Shown here in pieces: positions 22,252-34,003 of a DNA stretch of 64,000 nucleotides. Position numbers and translations under genes: made by a program. Each line of letters starts with the position of its first letter. Position 1 is the first letter of the stretch. Under the pieces are notes generated by a model. That model was not told the origin of the DNA, did not search any database, and saw only the letters and a program-made list of their open reading frames with translations. The DNA is from Ornithodoros turicata (lineage: Eukaryota; Arthropoda; Arachnida; Ixodida; Argasidae), in NCBI RefSeq assembly GCF_037126465.1, contig NC_088210.1, positions 21,353,511 to 21,417,510 of the forward strand, written 5' to 3'.

Positions 22252-25200
22252 TCATATGCAACCATCATAATGATAGGTATGATCGTAATCAGAGCGATCA
22301 TCATAATAGCTATCATCATCATCATCGTCGTCGTCGTCTTCAATGCATGGGGGTCGGACGTCGGCAACGGAACTTCGTAGTAATGCCGGCTCCTGAAAGA
22401 CAATGACAGGCATAACTTATAACGTGAACACCGTGGCTCGTTCTCTTCTAGCGAAAGAAAGCAAGCTTGAAAGTCAAATATTATTTCCTCTAAAGCTAGA
22501 AATCACTTCCGCTCAAGTCGCACTCAACGTTACCTGAACTACTGGGCACTGTAGTCGAGCGTTGTATTCCTGACATGTCTCGAAAGTATGCACGACGCCG
22601 CATTCCAAGCAAGTGAGCTCTCCGCAAACCGGGCAGTAGGATAATTGGCCACCGAGTACCAGTTGACCCACGCTGTCGCAGTCTTTTGAACCACAGCGGA
22701 CACCATTTTGTTTAAGATCAACTTCCTGCACGTAATTTACTGTTTCAACGTGGCATATAAGTTACAACGTAAACAAGGAAAATTAGCGACGAGGCAGGTT
22801 ACAAACATGGCCGACACAAACACATAATTTGATTTGATAAGTTGCAAGCCAGAGTGAAATGTGTTCCAAGTGGTATAAGCTGTGCTTACGTGAAGTCGAC
22901 ACAGGTGGACTTAGCTGAATGATTTGATCTATCGTCTGCATGTAAGCCGCTCTATAAGTCGACAGAGTAAAGACAAGTCGCTCAGCTTGGTCCTCGCCTC
23001 AGCTTCAGAATAGAATAGGTGGATGACTGTGTGTTCTGTTCACACGAGCGACATTCCCCAGAATACTACAGCGGAAGGCGCGAAAAACGTCATAGCTTTC
23101 TGCTGTCACGTGCGCTCAACGTCATGTCTTCCACGTACACCGCTAATCGTGCACGGGGAATATCCTGCGACACGACCACAAGAAATTCTGTAGCAGACGA
23201 CAAGAAAAGACGCTGACGGTGTCATCTGCTAAGTGCGCAGTATCAACACCACCTAGACAGCCTCGTGCCTCAACACGCCTCATGCGGTTGGCGCTTACGT
23301 GACGTAACAACTAAGAGGTTCGTGTTTTCAACGGCGGTAGCCAATCACAAACGTGCTCTCAGCGGTCGTAGCCATGGGGACGGACCACCGTCGTATGCGA
23401 CTAGTGACGTACTGAACGTCCCCGCTTACTAAATGGGAAATGTTTAAAATAAAGCGCAAAACGATCCTATATCTTTCTCAAGATTGATTTTCTGGAAAGC
23501 GTGTTGAACTTTTTGTCTACAGATTCAGGTCTACAGGTTCCAAGTTATAGCTGCAATCAGTTTCTCGAGTTCTTGAATTCGCAAAACGGCGACACGCAGT
23601 AGCAGACGAATTCTGACTTCATACGTTCACGTAGCCAAGGAGGGAGAGGAGGCAATAAGCAGGCCTTCTGCATCCAGGTGGCGTTGGCAGTATACGGCAC
23701 TCCCGATATTCCGGCACCGTGTGAATGCTCAACGTAACACGGGACGGAATCTCGACCCTGTGAACAGTGTTTTCGCTTTTTCTTCCACTAGAATATTTGC
23801 TTCGGATGTCGCTCGTGTGAACACTCGGTGACGTCCAGAGACGAAGGAAGAAGAAGAAGTGCTGGTAGAAGGCAGCAGTATACGTCCTAGAGTCACCAAA
23901 TAAGCTACGTAATAAATAGATACGTAGCTTATTTAGTGACTCTAGTACGTCCAAAAGAATACAAGTATGGTGGACTAGAATGAATAATACAAGCGACGGC
24001 TGTATTATTATGAAAAGGATGGCGCGCCGAAAGACTGCAAAAGTTATTTAAGAAGTAAAAGAATGTACGTGATGAGAGAGTTCTGTGTAAATATCAAGGT
24101 TACAATTCAAAAGTGAGTGTGGCGCTTCAGTTGAGGACAAGTCGACTGAATCCAGCAGAGCTCCATGGCGCCTTAGTCGACAGTCAGGTAAACCGTCGCC
24201 AGTCAACCTCAGGGCCGGTTCTCACTTGACGACGCCCTACGCGGCGTCGCGAACGGGCGGCGGAAGTAGAGGCGCATTTCCGCGCCCAGTCAGCGCGCAC
24301 GATTTTCATGTTCCCACCACAGGGGCATTCCATCGTCCAAAGTACAGTCACTATATAAGCTATATATAAGCGTAAGCTTATATATAGCTTGTATATATAT
24401 AGCGTATATATATATATATATATAAGCGTAAGCTTATATAGTGACTGTAGTCCAAAGCAGACAAAAAATCAGGAGGCGTGGCCTTTCTGTGTCAACTTAT
24501 TGGTCGCCAGTATATCGTTCTCGGCAGCGCTCGCCGACGTCGTGAAAAAAGTTTTGCATGGCAATTTTTGGGCTCGACGTCTCTCCTCTCCCAACGCCGG
24601 AAATGCGCGTCTATTTCCGCCGCCCGCTCACGAAGTCTCGTCGGGCGTCGCCAAGTGAGAATTGGTCCTTAACGACCCGTTGACATATCCGTCCAAGTAA
24701 ATGCAGTTTATTAGCGATGTTGCACACCCTATATGGGGCACCTGTCGGACAAATCAGAGTTACTGGACGCCTTTTGTTCAGCATAATGGCAGAACAGGAT
24801 AACCCGTTGCGGTGACCATTGCAGTGACTCTATGTGGCAAAATAACTGTCAGGCTTTGAAAGTATAGGTATTGCGGACCCGACGAGGAAGTGTTCTACGA
24901 GAGAAACTTCTGCTTTTAACGTACGATACTTTATTTGGGGCCGTACAACCTATATAGTTCCAAGTTCCAACATTTGCTTTGCCGCAGCGAGTGCGCGGCA
25001 AGCTGTGTGAAAAACATTTCCGTAAGCAAGCATAGCCAATAGTTTGAAGAAATCAGATATATTTACAGTGTATCCATCCAGCGACGCGATGGTCCTTATC
25101 AGGTGTTCTTCGCAGGTCAGATCAGTATGAACAGTCCTGCACGGTACACAGTTGACAGCCCCGCACTCTGGACACGAGAAAGTGCTCATTCCGCGCTTCA

Positions 25201-28200
25201 CGTTGCATTTGCCGAGGCAGCCGTCTGTAGCGCAGTTCTGAAGCGGTAGATGCCTCAGTTCCTTGTGTATGGCAAGGCTGTCTTGGGACAGATGCTGATA
25301 GAGAAATTGAGATCCTTCCAATATGATAACACATCACGAGCAGGGACGTAGGTCATGTTCTTCGAACCCAAAGTGTAATGTATGGGTTTCCAATCTTCTC
25401 ATCTACGCCACATACGAGACAGTTGTTTGTTCTCCTTACCTGTTTGAGTAATGTTTCAGGTACGTGCTCCACACAGAGCGATACTGGACACTTGACTAAG
25501 TACGTTAAAGAGGAATCTGCACTTCGTTCTAAGCATGTCCTGGAATCGCCAAAGAAAGTCAACAGATTACGCGATACTTGCGTTAAGTTCTTGTTTAGAA
25601 CACATTAAAAAGCACATTAAACGTACCTGCAGACATCGTGCTCGCAACCTGGTACATGAGCGACCATCTCACTTGTTGCGACTGCCCGACAGTAATTGCA
25701 CTCCAGAACTATGGTTGCTTCACAAGATGAGGCATCGTCCCCCTCAGACACAGAACATGTATCGGACATGGTAACAGGCGTCTATACGATAAGATAAGTT
25801 GGAAATAGTTCTCGTGTATTGTGAAACGTCTGTTCCCATGCTGGTTACCCACCCTGGAACGTGCAACGTGAATGTACCTCAGACACCAGCTCAGATTCCT
25901 CAGTGTCCGCCGCAACTTCCTCCTGCAACTCGTCGCAGGAAAGGTCGGGGGGCTGCTCGGGTTCCCTCTGCTCATCACACTGAGGAGAATTTGGCGTTGG
26001 TTCTGTAGTGGCGTTCTTTTCATGCATTACGGGAGTCTCTGAGTTGCTTTCCGGAGTATTGTGGCTGTCCTTGCTACCGAACTGTTCTTCACTGACATCC
26101 TGGGACGGCAGACGGTGGATTATGCGAACTTAACTAACAGACTTTGGAGGTACAGGGGGAGAGGTTGAAGAGGCTCATACGTTAGTTATACATGAATTAA
26201 TCAACAGGAGACGCAATCTCTCGGCACATACCTTTGGCTCGACCTTTCGTGATGAGTCTCTGTACGTCTTGCAGTTTACTCCTTCGTGCGACGCGTCGCA
26301 TTGCAGGCAAGTGACGTGCAGACAGTGGTCACACAGTATGAATCTTGTTCGGGTATTGGCACTTAGTATTCTATTGCAGCTACTCCAACGGCAGTATTTT
26401 TCATCGCTGGCTTCGCCTAAACAAGAGATGGTCGTCTACTTCAGAGCGGCTGTCATGCAATGCGTTTTTCTATATCACTTCGTTAAAACAAGGAAATCGG
26501 GCGAAAAGAAACAATGGTGGTGTCACAAAGATGACACGGACCCTACTGTCCTTATCCTTTCGCATCTCAACCCGTGCGTCGCGCGCAACAGAATATTTGA
26601 TACACCGCCTTCGACTGGGCGTACCTCTCGACCTCGCCTTCCTATACAAAAGGTTGGAAAAGTGAATTCGCCCGATTTTCCGCGCACGCGGTCATGCAGA
26701 AAACAGTTCACAGCGACACGACCTTCGGACGGACTATAGGCCCTTGCCCATTAGACTTGAGGAAGATGATGGGATCGGTTGAGCTAAGGCGACGGCCATT
26801 CGGAGCAATAGGCCTCTACCCGAGAAACGTCATCATGACGTTGGTAGACAGACTGAAACCGAAACAAATCGCAAGGGGAGGGGCGGGGAGGGTTCCGACG
26901 GAAGGTCATGTCCCTTTTAGGGACCATCGTAATCCCCTCAAGACCGTGGCTTTCGGGCGAGACCTTGTTCGCCCATAGGTTCGAACGTAGTTCAACTCTA
27001 CCAAATTGGTGGCGCTGTCGAACACTATGACGTCATTTGTTTGCAAACAGCGAGAGGTCTATATTGTGGAATTTCTTATTGACTTCGCGGCCTTTTCCGC
27101 ATATTAATATGTATCTTTTTCGTCCTCCTTATACGCACACAAACGTACCCACTTATTTAGACGTGAGTGATTTGGAATAGTCGCTCTGCGGCTGTACAAG
27201 GCAACATATCCGTATTTCTCTTCCTACACATAACCACAACGACAGAGGCTGTTTTGATGCCCTTTCACGCAATTGATGAGCAGCGATATGACTGATTCAA
27301 CCTGTTCTTACAAGAAGCAACGTCACATGCTGCAGAAAATTATGGAGGTCACCGTTAAACAGGTACACGCGCAAACAAACGTAGCATACAAAGCGAACAT
27401 GAAGCTGTGAACGCAGCCAACGCCAACTAACCAAAGCGGCTTTGGAGCGCGCGAACTTTAAATACGATAACGCTAGCAAAGTCAGAGTTGGTCAGAGTTC
27501 AAGATCGGGTGCTATTGGCTGTGCGGTGACATCGTATTTCCCCCTTCTTCGGTAACATAAAAATCTTACTTAATCGTGTGTAGAAAAAGCAGGAGCGAAT
27601 TACCGACGTGTTCTAATCTTCCCCGATGACGTAACAACACCACTGATAAAGCCGAAATGCACTATGGCGCATTACCAACTAATGATAAGAGGTGCTATGC
27701 CGGCAGTGTCTATGGTAAGACAGCTAGCTCGGTCATCTGTGACTTTTCGGCTATAAAAAAAAAATCTTTATTATACCACCCACGAATCCAGGTAGGAAAT
27801 AATGTGCAAGGCTCTGCGGGGCGGCGTGGTAGCGTGCTGCAGTGTCTAACTGTGGAACGGAGGCGCCAGAGCACCCAGTAGACATGGTCACTCTGGCCCA
27901 AAGCAACGTGACGACGCCAACACAGTAACATCTGACAGCAGCAACACAGCAATACCCATCTTGCCCCAAGCCATAAGGAGCAGGTAGTGCATTTAGGAGA
28001 GGGAAATAAAGGGTGAAATACTCTCCCCCTCCTGAAATATTTTTCTTCTTGTGCTTCTCTTTTGTGTCTGTCTTAATGTTGCGAACTACAAGGAACATTT
28101 GAGTCGTGCCGTGTACTCGGTGTTTTGTCATTTGTCCCCCATGCCCCTCAGTGTCAAGGACACGTTCATTCGTTGTCTCATAACGGTTGTAAGAAGAGAC

Positions 28201-28321
28201 ACTTACCAATCGACGGTCCTCCTCCTCCTCCAGAGCTGTCAGGATCGCTCATGCCGGGGCCGATGGACTCCCACCAGCGTAACAGCCTTTCGTATCCACA
28301 CTTCGTAGGATCTTCTGCCAT
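22252..28321 (-). CDS. RBCK1-like IBR-RING-IBR-IBR zinc protein lacking RING2, about 445 aa
   Basis: Minus-strand exons in order: 28321-28207, 26416-26232, 26099-25878, 25781-25627, 25539-25440, 25294-25067, 22725-22534, 22392-22252; every junction keeps phase. The start is ATG in MAEDPTKCGYERLLRWWESI. IBR-A is C47, C52, C67, C70, C75, C78, H82, C87. An acidic, Pro-rich linker follows (about 101-174). The RING1-like module reads ECNYCRAVATSEMVAHVPGC, then EHDVCRTCL, then KCPVSLC. IBR-B (SCPECGAVNCVPC, then TVHTDLTCEEH) and IBR-C (YCPVCGELTCLEC, then VVHTFETCQEY) have the same spacing as IBR-A. The tail has nine Asp in a row and many Tyr. The closest family by motif is HOIL-1/RBCK1 among RBR ubiquitin ligases. 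No RING2 with a catalytic Cys was found, so ligase activity is doubtful; ubiquitin binding or a scaffold role is inference. The 2.3-kb sixth intron could hide more exons. Confidence 0.78.
23887..23945. mobile_element. 59-bp foldback MITE with TACGTC duplication
   Basis: Almost the whole element is an inverted repeat: CTAGAGTCAC at the left and GTGACTCTAG at the right, arms continuing through TAAGCTACGTA with a loop of about 9 bp. It is flanked by TACGTC on both sides (23881-23886 and 23946-23951). Resembles the 107-bp element nearby in layout. Confidence 0.65.
24343..24449. mobile_element. 107-bp foldback MITE with 8-bp target duplication
   Basis: Ends TACAGTCACTATATAAGC and GCTTATATAGTGACTGTA are perfect inverted repeats; the interior is TA-rich and palindromic. 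The flanks GTCCAAAG (24335-24342 and 24450-24457) are identical, so this is an intact, fairly recent insertion. The 8-bp duplication fits a hAT-type transposase. Confidence 0.75.
26417..28206. other. First intron of the IBR-RING gene
   Basis: About 1.8 kb without a supported exon. It includes open stretches on both strands (26523-26711 and 27751-28209, minus) with no recognisable domain. Confidence 0.5.
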
Positions 28322-28854
28322 GTTATACGTGACTCACTCACACAATTACGTGAGCCTGCTAGAACTATAGCGCCATCTTCCGCAATGGGGCATAACGATC
28401 GCATATTCAAGTGCAAAGTTCTAACACAACGCGAAGGTCAACGCCTGCAACGGTGCCGCGCGCGATGAGATATACGATGAACGTATAGCGCGGAAGAAAG
28501 AATGCGAAGACAGGATGGGGAAGCCTTGCGTGTGGGGAAACCCAGAGGAAATTCTATGCAACAGTTCGGCGTTACTGTCTGGTGTAGACCCAAACTGGTA
28601 GACCAAAAGGTATTATTAGTTAACTAGCAATTTACGTCATAAAATTAATATACATGAATTAATAGTGTAACATTAACTAATTAGTTTTATTGGTTTTTAT
28701 TTGTGGGTTAAGTTATCTTTATATAGTTGAGTTGAATGGAAGTCAGCAAAGGAAATTCCATATGCGCCCATCTCGGAGCCAGTTTCACAACCCCTCCTCC
28801 GTGCACAAACCCGATACCCGGCGTTCCACGCCGATACTGGGGCATAGCTGGGCG

Positions 28855-29900
28855 TCCTCACTCATGAGGGCCCTCATGAAGACGCCTCACCCTCACCTCA
28901 TCGTCGTGAGGTGAAGGTGAGTGAGGCCAGACCACGCTGAATGTTCCTCACGAGGACAGTCGTGAGGCATTGTCCCTCATGAGGCCCACTGTGAGGGCCC
29001 TCATGAGGCCAGTCGTCGTAAGGCCATCAATACGTGAGGGTACAACGTGAGGACCGTGAGGCTCCTCACGGATGAGGCCGTGAGGGCCTTTGTGAGGAAC
29101 CTCACGGATGAGGCCATGAGGACTTTCGTGAGGGGCCTCACGGATGAGGCTGTGAGGCCTTTCGTGAGAGATCTCACGGATGAGGCCATGAGGCCTTTCG
29201 TGTGGGACCTTACAGATGAGGTGATGGGTTCGGGCTCCTCTTTGCTGATGCCAAACACTAACGTTAAACTTCACTCTGACAGTAACAACTGTTACGGAAT
29301 TTATCCAAGCACCGCACGAAACCCTATAAACAGTTTAATGCCGCGCAGTATCATTGGTACCAACTACTGACACAGTAGTTCAACGCCGACGTGTCATGTG
29401 AACATGACGGAAAGTTCTTTTGAGGCTCTTGTGCCTACTAGTGACTTGTAGACACGTCAGGCCATAGCGGTATTCACGAGGCGAGGGCTCGTGAGGATGA
29501 GGGGTCGTGAGGCCATCAGGGTCCTCATGAGAAGAAGGTACGTGAGGTCATGAGGGCCGTCATGAGGTGAGGGCACGTGAGGATGAGGACTCGTGAGGCC
29601 ATGTGGTCCTCATTAGGCGAAAGTACGTGAGGCGTCGTGAGGACATGAGGGCCCTCATGAGATGAGGACACGTGGGGATGAGGACCTCATGAGGTGAAGA
29701 TACATGAGGCCATAAGGGTTGTGAATAGCCTCATGAGGTGAAGGCATGTGAGGATGAGGATGGTGAGGCCTCTCGGGATCCCGATGGCCTGAGGTGAGGT
29801 TTGTGAGGGCAAAATTTAAAATGGAATGTGAGGGTGACTGAGGTTTAGTTACTGCTGAGGAAAATTTGGTGAGGGTGAGTGAGGCCAACAAAGTCTGTGT
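28855..29900. repeat. TGAGG/CCTCA-rich minisatellite
   Basis: About 1 kb saturated with TGAGG and CCTCA words. The core (about 29060-29220) is a tandem repeat of about 54 bp in four imperfect copies; read in frame on the plus strand it gives LTDEAVRPFVRD-like 18-residue repeats. Flanking parts contain looser versions such as CATGAGGCCATGAGGGCC. The CCTCAC/GTGAGG words make it highly self-complementary. Function unknown; probably the subterminal array of a DNA transposon or a satellite. Confidence 0.7.
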
Positions 29901-29910
29901 GAGGTGCAGA

Positions 29911-30239
29911 AATTAGCAGGAGCTCTTTGCGTGCACGTATAGCATATGTTTGTAAGTCAAACGTCGCCATGCCAGTACTGCTATAATTACTCCTGCTAAT
30001 TTTTTTTCCGCCTTATACGCTTCACTGGCTTTGCATTGGGCTTGCAGAGGTGTCTTGGGACACCCTGACGGGAGGCATCACCTGCCACGTGACCTTCTGA
30101 CGCCATCCGCTCAAACGTTGCCTGCCTGCGTACTGCTGATGAGGCCCAAGAAGGCCGAAACAGCTGTCCAGTACTGGCATGGCGACGTTTGACTTACAAA
30201 CATATGCTATACGTGCAGCCAAAGAGCTGCTGCTAGTTT
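29911..30239. mobile_element. Penelope-like inverted-repeat element
   Basis: Two inverted arms of about 50 bp: TGCACGTATAGCATATGTTT near 29933 and its complement ending near 30219, including GTCAAACGTCGCCATGCCAG. A hammerhead-ribozyme core sits just inside the right arm. Related sequence occurs at 990-1130 and 9551-9635. Terminal repeats with hammerhead ribozymes are a known property of Penelope-like retroelements; the assignment here rests on that. Confidence 0.5.
30131..30173 (+). ncRNA. Hammerhead ribozyme motif
   Basis: All core parts are present in order: stem I 5' strand TACTG, core CTGATGA, stem II GGCC with a six-base loop CAAGAA and GGCC, core GAAA, a very short stem III (ACAG/CTGT), cleavage triplet GTC (cut after 30168), and stem I 3' strand CAGTA pairing with TACTG. 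The minimal stem III is typical of retroelement hammerheads, which often act as dimers. Read from sequence; activity untested. Confidence 0.65.
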
Positions 30240-31433
30240 TCCCCCCTTATATATATATATATACTTCTGCTGACAAGTTCCAAACTTTGGCGCTGCAAAA
30301 GTGTCGGAAAAGAAGGCATATCTGACGCTCCGATGTCCCGGCTATACAACAAAAAAGTCTGCGTCCTTGGGGCAAGAAAAGAGATGCATGTTTCAACAAT
30401 GTGTCTTACACTCTGTCTTTCATAGTTTTGTTTAAAGTAGGGCAACTGCGCACCTGGCCAGTGTATACAAGGGGAACATGTTGCACAGAAATTTGCTTCC
30501 ACAGGTGTTGCACACGTGGAGATACGAGCATTGTCGTCCTCTTCTTGCGCCCACAGCGAAATTATATTAAGTGAGCCTTGTGTGCTCTTCAGCGCGTGCG
30601 TGCGTTGTAACAGGATTTACGCATTGAAGGCTTTTCAACTACGGAGAACAAAGAATATGCATAGAAATTATTGATGCGTGTTATAAGTGGGCACTGAAGC
30701 ACGTCAAAAGGGACGTTGTGGGCACGTCTGTGCCTCGAAGAGAGAATGATAAAGTATAGCTCAAAGATGTGAGATGTATACTGCAACGCCGGCACGTAGA
30801 ACCCGTTAGCCGACATAGGTCTGGCTGACCGCTCCTTGCGTGGACGCCACCTCCTGTTTATTAAACTTATATATACCCCCCCCCCCCCATCACCTCACGT
30901 CTCCTAGTGCTAGCAACCGTGGGGTCTCGGGTCGGCGGGTCCCTGAAGAGGCCCTGGCCCCCGGAGCTCCATCTCCGACTGCCTTCCCCGTGTCGACGGT
31001 CCTGCACGGAACATGTCCTCCTCCGCTAGGATGCTGTACACGAACGACAACGGTCCTGCTTGCGTTTCTCCATAGGCAAGGTTGCAGTAAGTTCTCCGAG
31101 TTTCAGGGTGTTATACTTGGTCCTTGGGACAACTCATCTTCACAGCTTGTGACTATAGAAGTTCTTGGTCATTTCCATACGGATATCAATGTTGGTGCGA
31201 TGCATTTTGGTGTATGTCACACTAACAGAACACTCCTGTTTTCATTTTTGATGTCGCCTGCCTCAACAACCCATGAATGCAGAATACAGAATATCGGTTC
31301 CTATTATCGGTTCCCTTGTGTGTGTGTGCGTGTGTGTGATCAACAACGGTGACTTTTCTATTGTTATCCATCTTCAGCATACGCGAACGGTATTTTGGTC
31401 TGGCACGTCTCCGACTTAAAGGGTAGTGATGTT

Positions 31434-31607
31434 CGCCGTGTTCTCACTCAGCCCTGAGGTATCCCTGTGTTTCGAGGGACCCTTTCGGTATAGCTTTGAC
31501 AATGTTTCCTACACGCGCAGCGAGCGTGTGCCCAATGCCTTGCCAAAGCTACTGGAAGGGTCCCTCGAAGCACAGGGATCCTTCAGGGCTGCGTGAGAAT
31601 ACGGCGG
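31434..31607. mobile_element. Foldback element
   Basis: Arms CAGCCCTGAGGTATCCCTGT and its counterpart ACAGGGATCCTTCAGGGCTG, continuing inward with TTCGAGGGACCC/GGGTCCCTCGAA; the outer ends are CGCCGT and ACGGCG. Confidence 0.65.
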
Positions 31608-32942
31608 TTAATATCTTAACTTAAATACTAAGTAATTAGGAGTAGATTTACACGTAAGGTGAGTCAGCATATTTGTGTGGCACCATGATGAACGAACCGC
31701 AGGGTAGGACTGCAAAATATTTGGACCACCTGGGTTCTTTTGACGTGCGCCGGAAAGCCTCCGACACACAGTGCTGGAAGTAATGTTAACTTAAATACTT
31801 TTGGCAGTAACTGGTACTTATTTCTTAAGTTACAGCTAAGGTACTCTCTTCATTAATTAATAAATTAACATATTTATTTATTTATTTATACTTTTTTTTT
31901 TAGTCAGGAAGGACGAGAAGCAATCAAATGCGTCTCTATTTTCCTTGGGCGCTATGCAGTTACATGTTGCATACATGTCATCTCATATATTTCGGGGTAG
32001 CCCATCCTCTTGCAGCGTAGCCTGCAGGAGAGGGCGGCGCCTTAGGTTTAGTAGACGCGTGGGACAGTGTGTTGGCATGTTAGTGAATGATTAGGGTTTG
32101 TCGAAGTCATGGAGTCTTGGCGAGCCAGGACGGCTATAAATGTTAATAACTGAAAAGCATTGTTGATTAAAACAACAGATGTATAGTTGAACGTGGCTTG
32201 CCCGCTTACGGTGGCTTTTCTTCTCACCACAACACCGGGCATCCGCGCGAGCCACATTCTCCGGCGTCAAGTCCGAGGAGAGTGTGCACCAAGATGTCCA
32301 GAAAATTTTCCTGAAGACGACCACCGTCTGATAAACCCGGGTCCACTGCATACGTGCACTTCGTTTAAAGAATGATGGAAGGACCCAATGGGTGGGGGGG
32401 GGGGTATAAATAGCACCAAATAGTACACACATGCGCCACATCCTCATAGCGCTGCGTCCTCTTGGCACCAGTAAATATAAACAAGAAAGCGAAAGAAGTG
32501 ACATCGGAACGTATTGTTCGAGCTGTATTATAGTCCGTTGCTCTTGAGTGACAGCTTTTTGCCGCGAAACGTTGAAACAATGCAAATGCGTCCGAACAGC
32601 TGGAGCGTCGCCAGCCGGATATATGCCACTTGCAGCCCCGCACAGTTAACACTGCTTTTCTGAACGCACGTCACGTGGGATCGGAGTTAGGTTTGTGGAC
32701 TCTAAAAAGAAACTTATTAATAAGTATGAGTGCCATAGAGAGTGTGATTTTACACGAGTTTCCGTTTGCATGGACCAAACAAGGAGTCAGGTGGCACCGC
32801 AAGGAGCAAACAAGAGGTTTTTTCTTGTCTCTGAATCAGTATATAAATAACAAAATAACAGAAACAATCAGGGCTGTTACAGGGAAAGCCCCATAATACG
32901 CTCCCTTAGCAAAAAGAAAAAAAAAAGAGGGGAAAAAAGAGC

Positions 32943-33260
32943 GGCTTGGTAGCCCGGGTCGTTCTGTCGACTGGGAGGTGTTGGGTTCGAACCCTATCAC
33001 CGGCCTGTGGCTGTGCTGTCTGGGGTTTTCCAGCAGACTTTTTGTGCGTGGTTAATTTTGTGGGATTTGTATCCAGTAAAGGAGGACTCAAAAGAGTTTT
33101 CAGACGAATGTCGGCGGTTCCCCCTGAAGCCGGCCCAGGACGCACAGCAACATCTCTGTCCCCCCCTCCACCCAACCACTCCTTCCTGCTGACCTCTCTC
33201 TATATCTGGCCAGTCTGTACGCCGCTCATAGCAACAGTCGCTACGCGGCACTGAACACAA
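32943..33260 (-). mobile_element. SINE-like retroposon, copy 2
   Basis: Inverted copy of the 21.1-kb family: TGTTGGGTTCGAACCC, then CAGACGAATGTCGGCGG, then TCCTTCCTGCTGACC, then GCCGCTCATAGC. About 315 bp. Confidence 0.6.
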
Positions 33261-33800
33261 ATAAAAAAAGAAGAAGAAGAAAAAGAAACACATAAGCAAT
33301 AACGAAGTTTTGCACATTATTATTTAAAAAAATTATAACTCCATCGATATAAAAAAGATACAACAACGCGGAGAGTTAAATGCAAGAGAACAAACTGAGC
33401 TTATCCGCAGTCCTATACCCTGCGGCGCGTTCGGCATGTCACCACGCAACTATAGGCTGAAACAACCTTACGTGTAAATCTACTCCCAACTTGAATTTGA
33501 ATTTGAGGTTGTTTATACGTGTACGCAACAATAAGCTTAAACTTTATTTTAAACGCGCTCGAAAAATCCCAAATTCGAGAACCAAAGAACGAAAATGAGA
33601 ACGTCCCAAAATTAGTCTCGAGGCTGGTGGGATATGTAAGGTGCACATAGCGTCCTCGATATTATAAGGTCTAATGCGGCTCCTAAGGACGATGGCGACT
33701 GACATTTTAAAACGGTAGTATACGGTAAGGTTAGCGTAAAACGCGGGCTATAGCTGGTGGACGAAATCCATGAGTTTTTTATTTAAACCAGTATTTCAGC

Positions 33801-34003
33801 CAATTTAAATATACAGGTCCATGATGAAGCAAACCTTAGCGTGGGCGACACGAAATACACGAATATACACAACGGAGCTCAAAAGCTTGAGCGAAGCTCG
33901 AACTGTTCAACTGTTCAACTGTTCGAACTGCACAATGTTCGTGTATTTCGTGTAGCCCGTCATGTTCGGGCTTATTTCATCATGGGCCTCTTTATTTAAA
34001 TTG
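33801..34003. mobile_element. Foldback element
   Basis: CAATTTAAATATACAGGTCC with ATGATGAAGC at the left mirrors TTCATCATGGGCCTC and TTATTTAAATTG at the right; inner arms CACGAAATACACGAA and TTCGTGTATTTCGTG are perfect. Confidence 0.6.

Larger units (their letters stand above)
22726..25066. other. Long intron between IBR-B and IBR-C exons
   Basis: About 2.3 kb. It holds two tiny foldback MITEs (23887-23945 and 24343-24449) and GC-rich repeat-like sequence near 24.2 and 24.6 kb. I looked for a RING2 exon on the minus strand and saw none. Confidence 0.5.

Noticed and set aside
29047..29370. Repeat protein LTDEAVR
   Set aside because: Produced by the 54-bp minisatellite; frames on both strands are open for the same reason.
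30840..31352. Proline-rich 170-residue frame
   Set aside because: C-runs and a GT-like tail suggest retroposon or simple sequence; no start context or domain.
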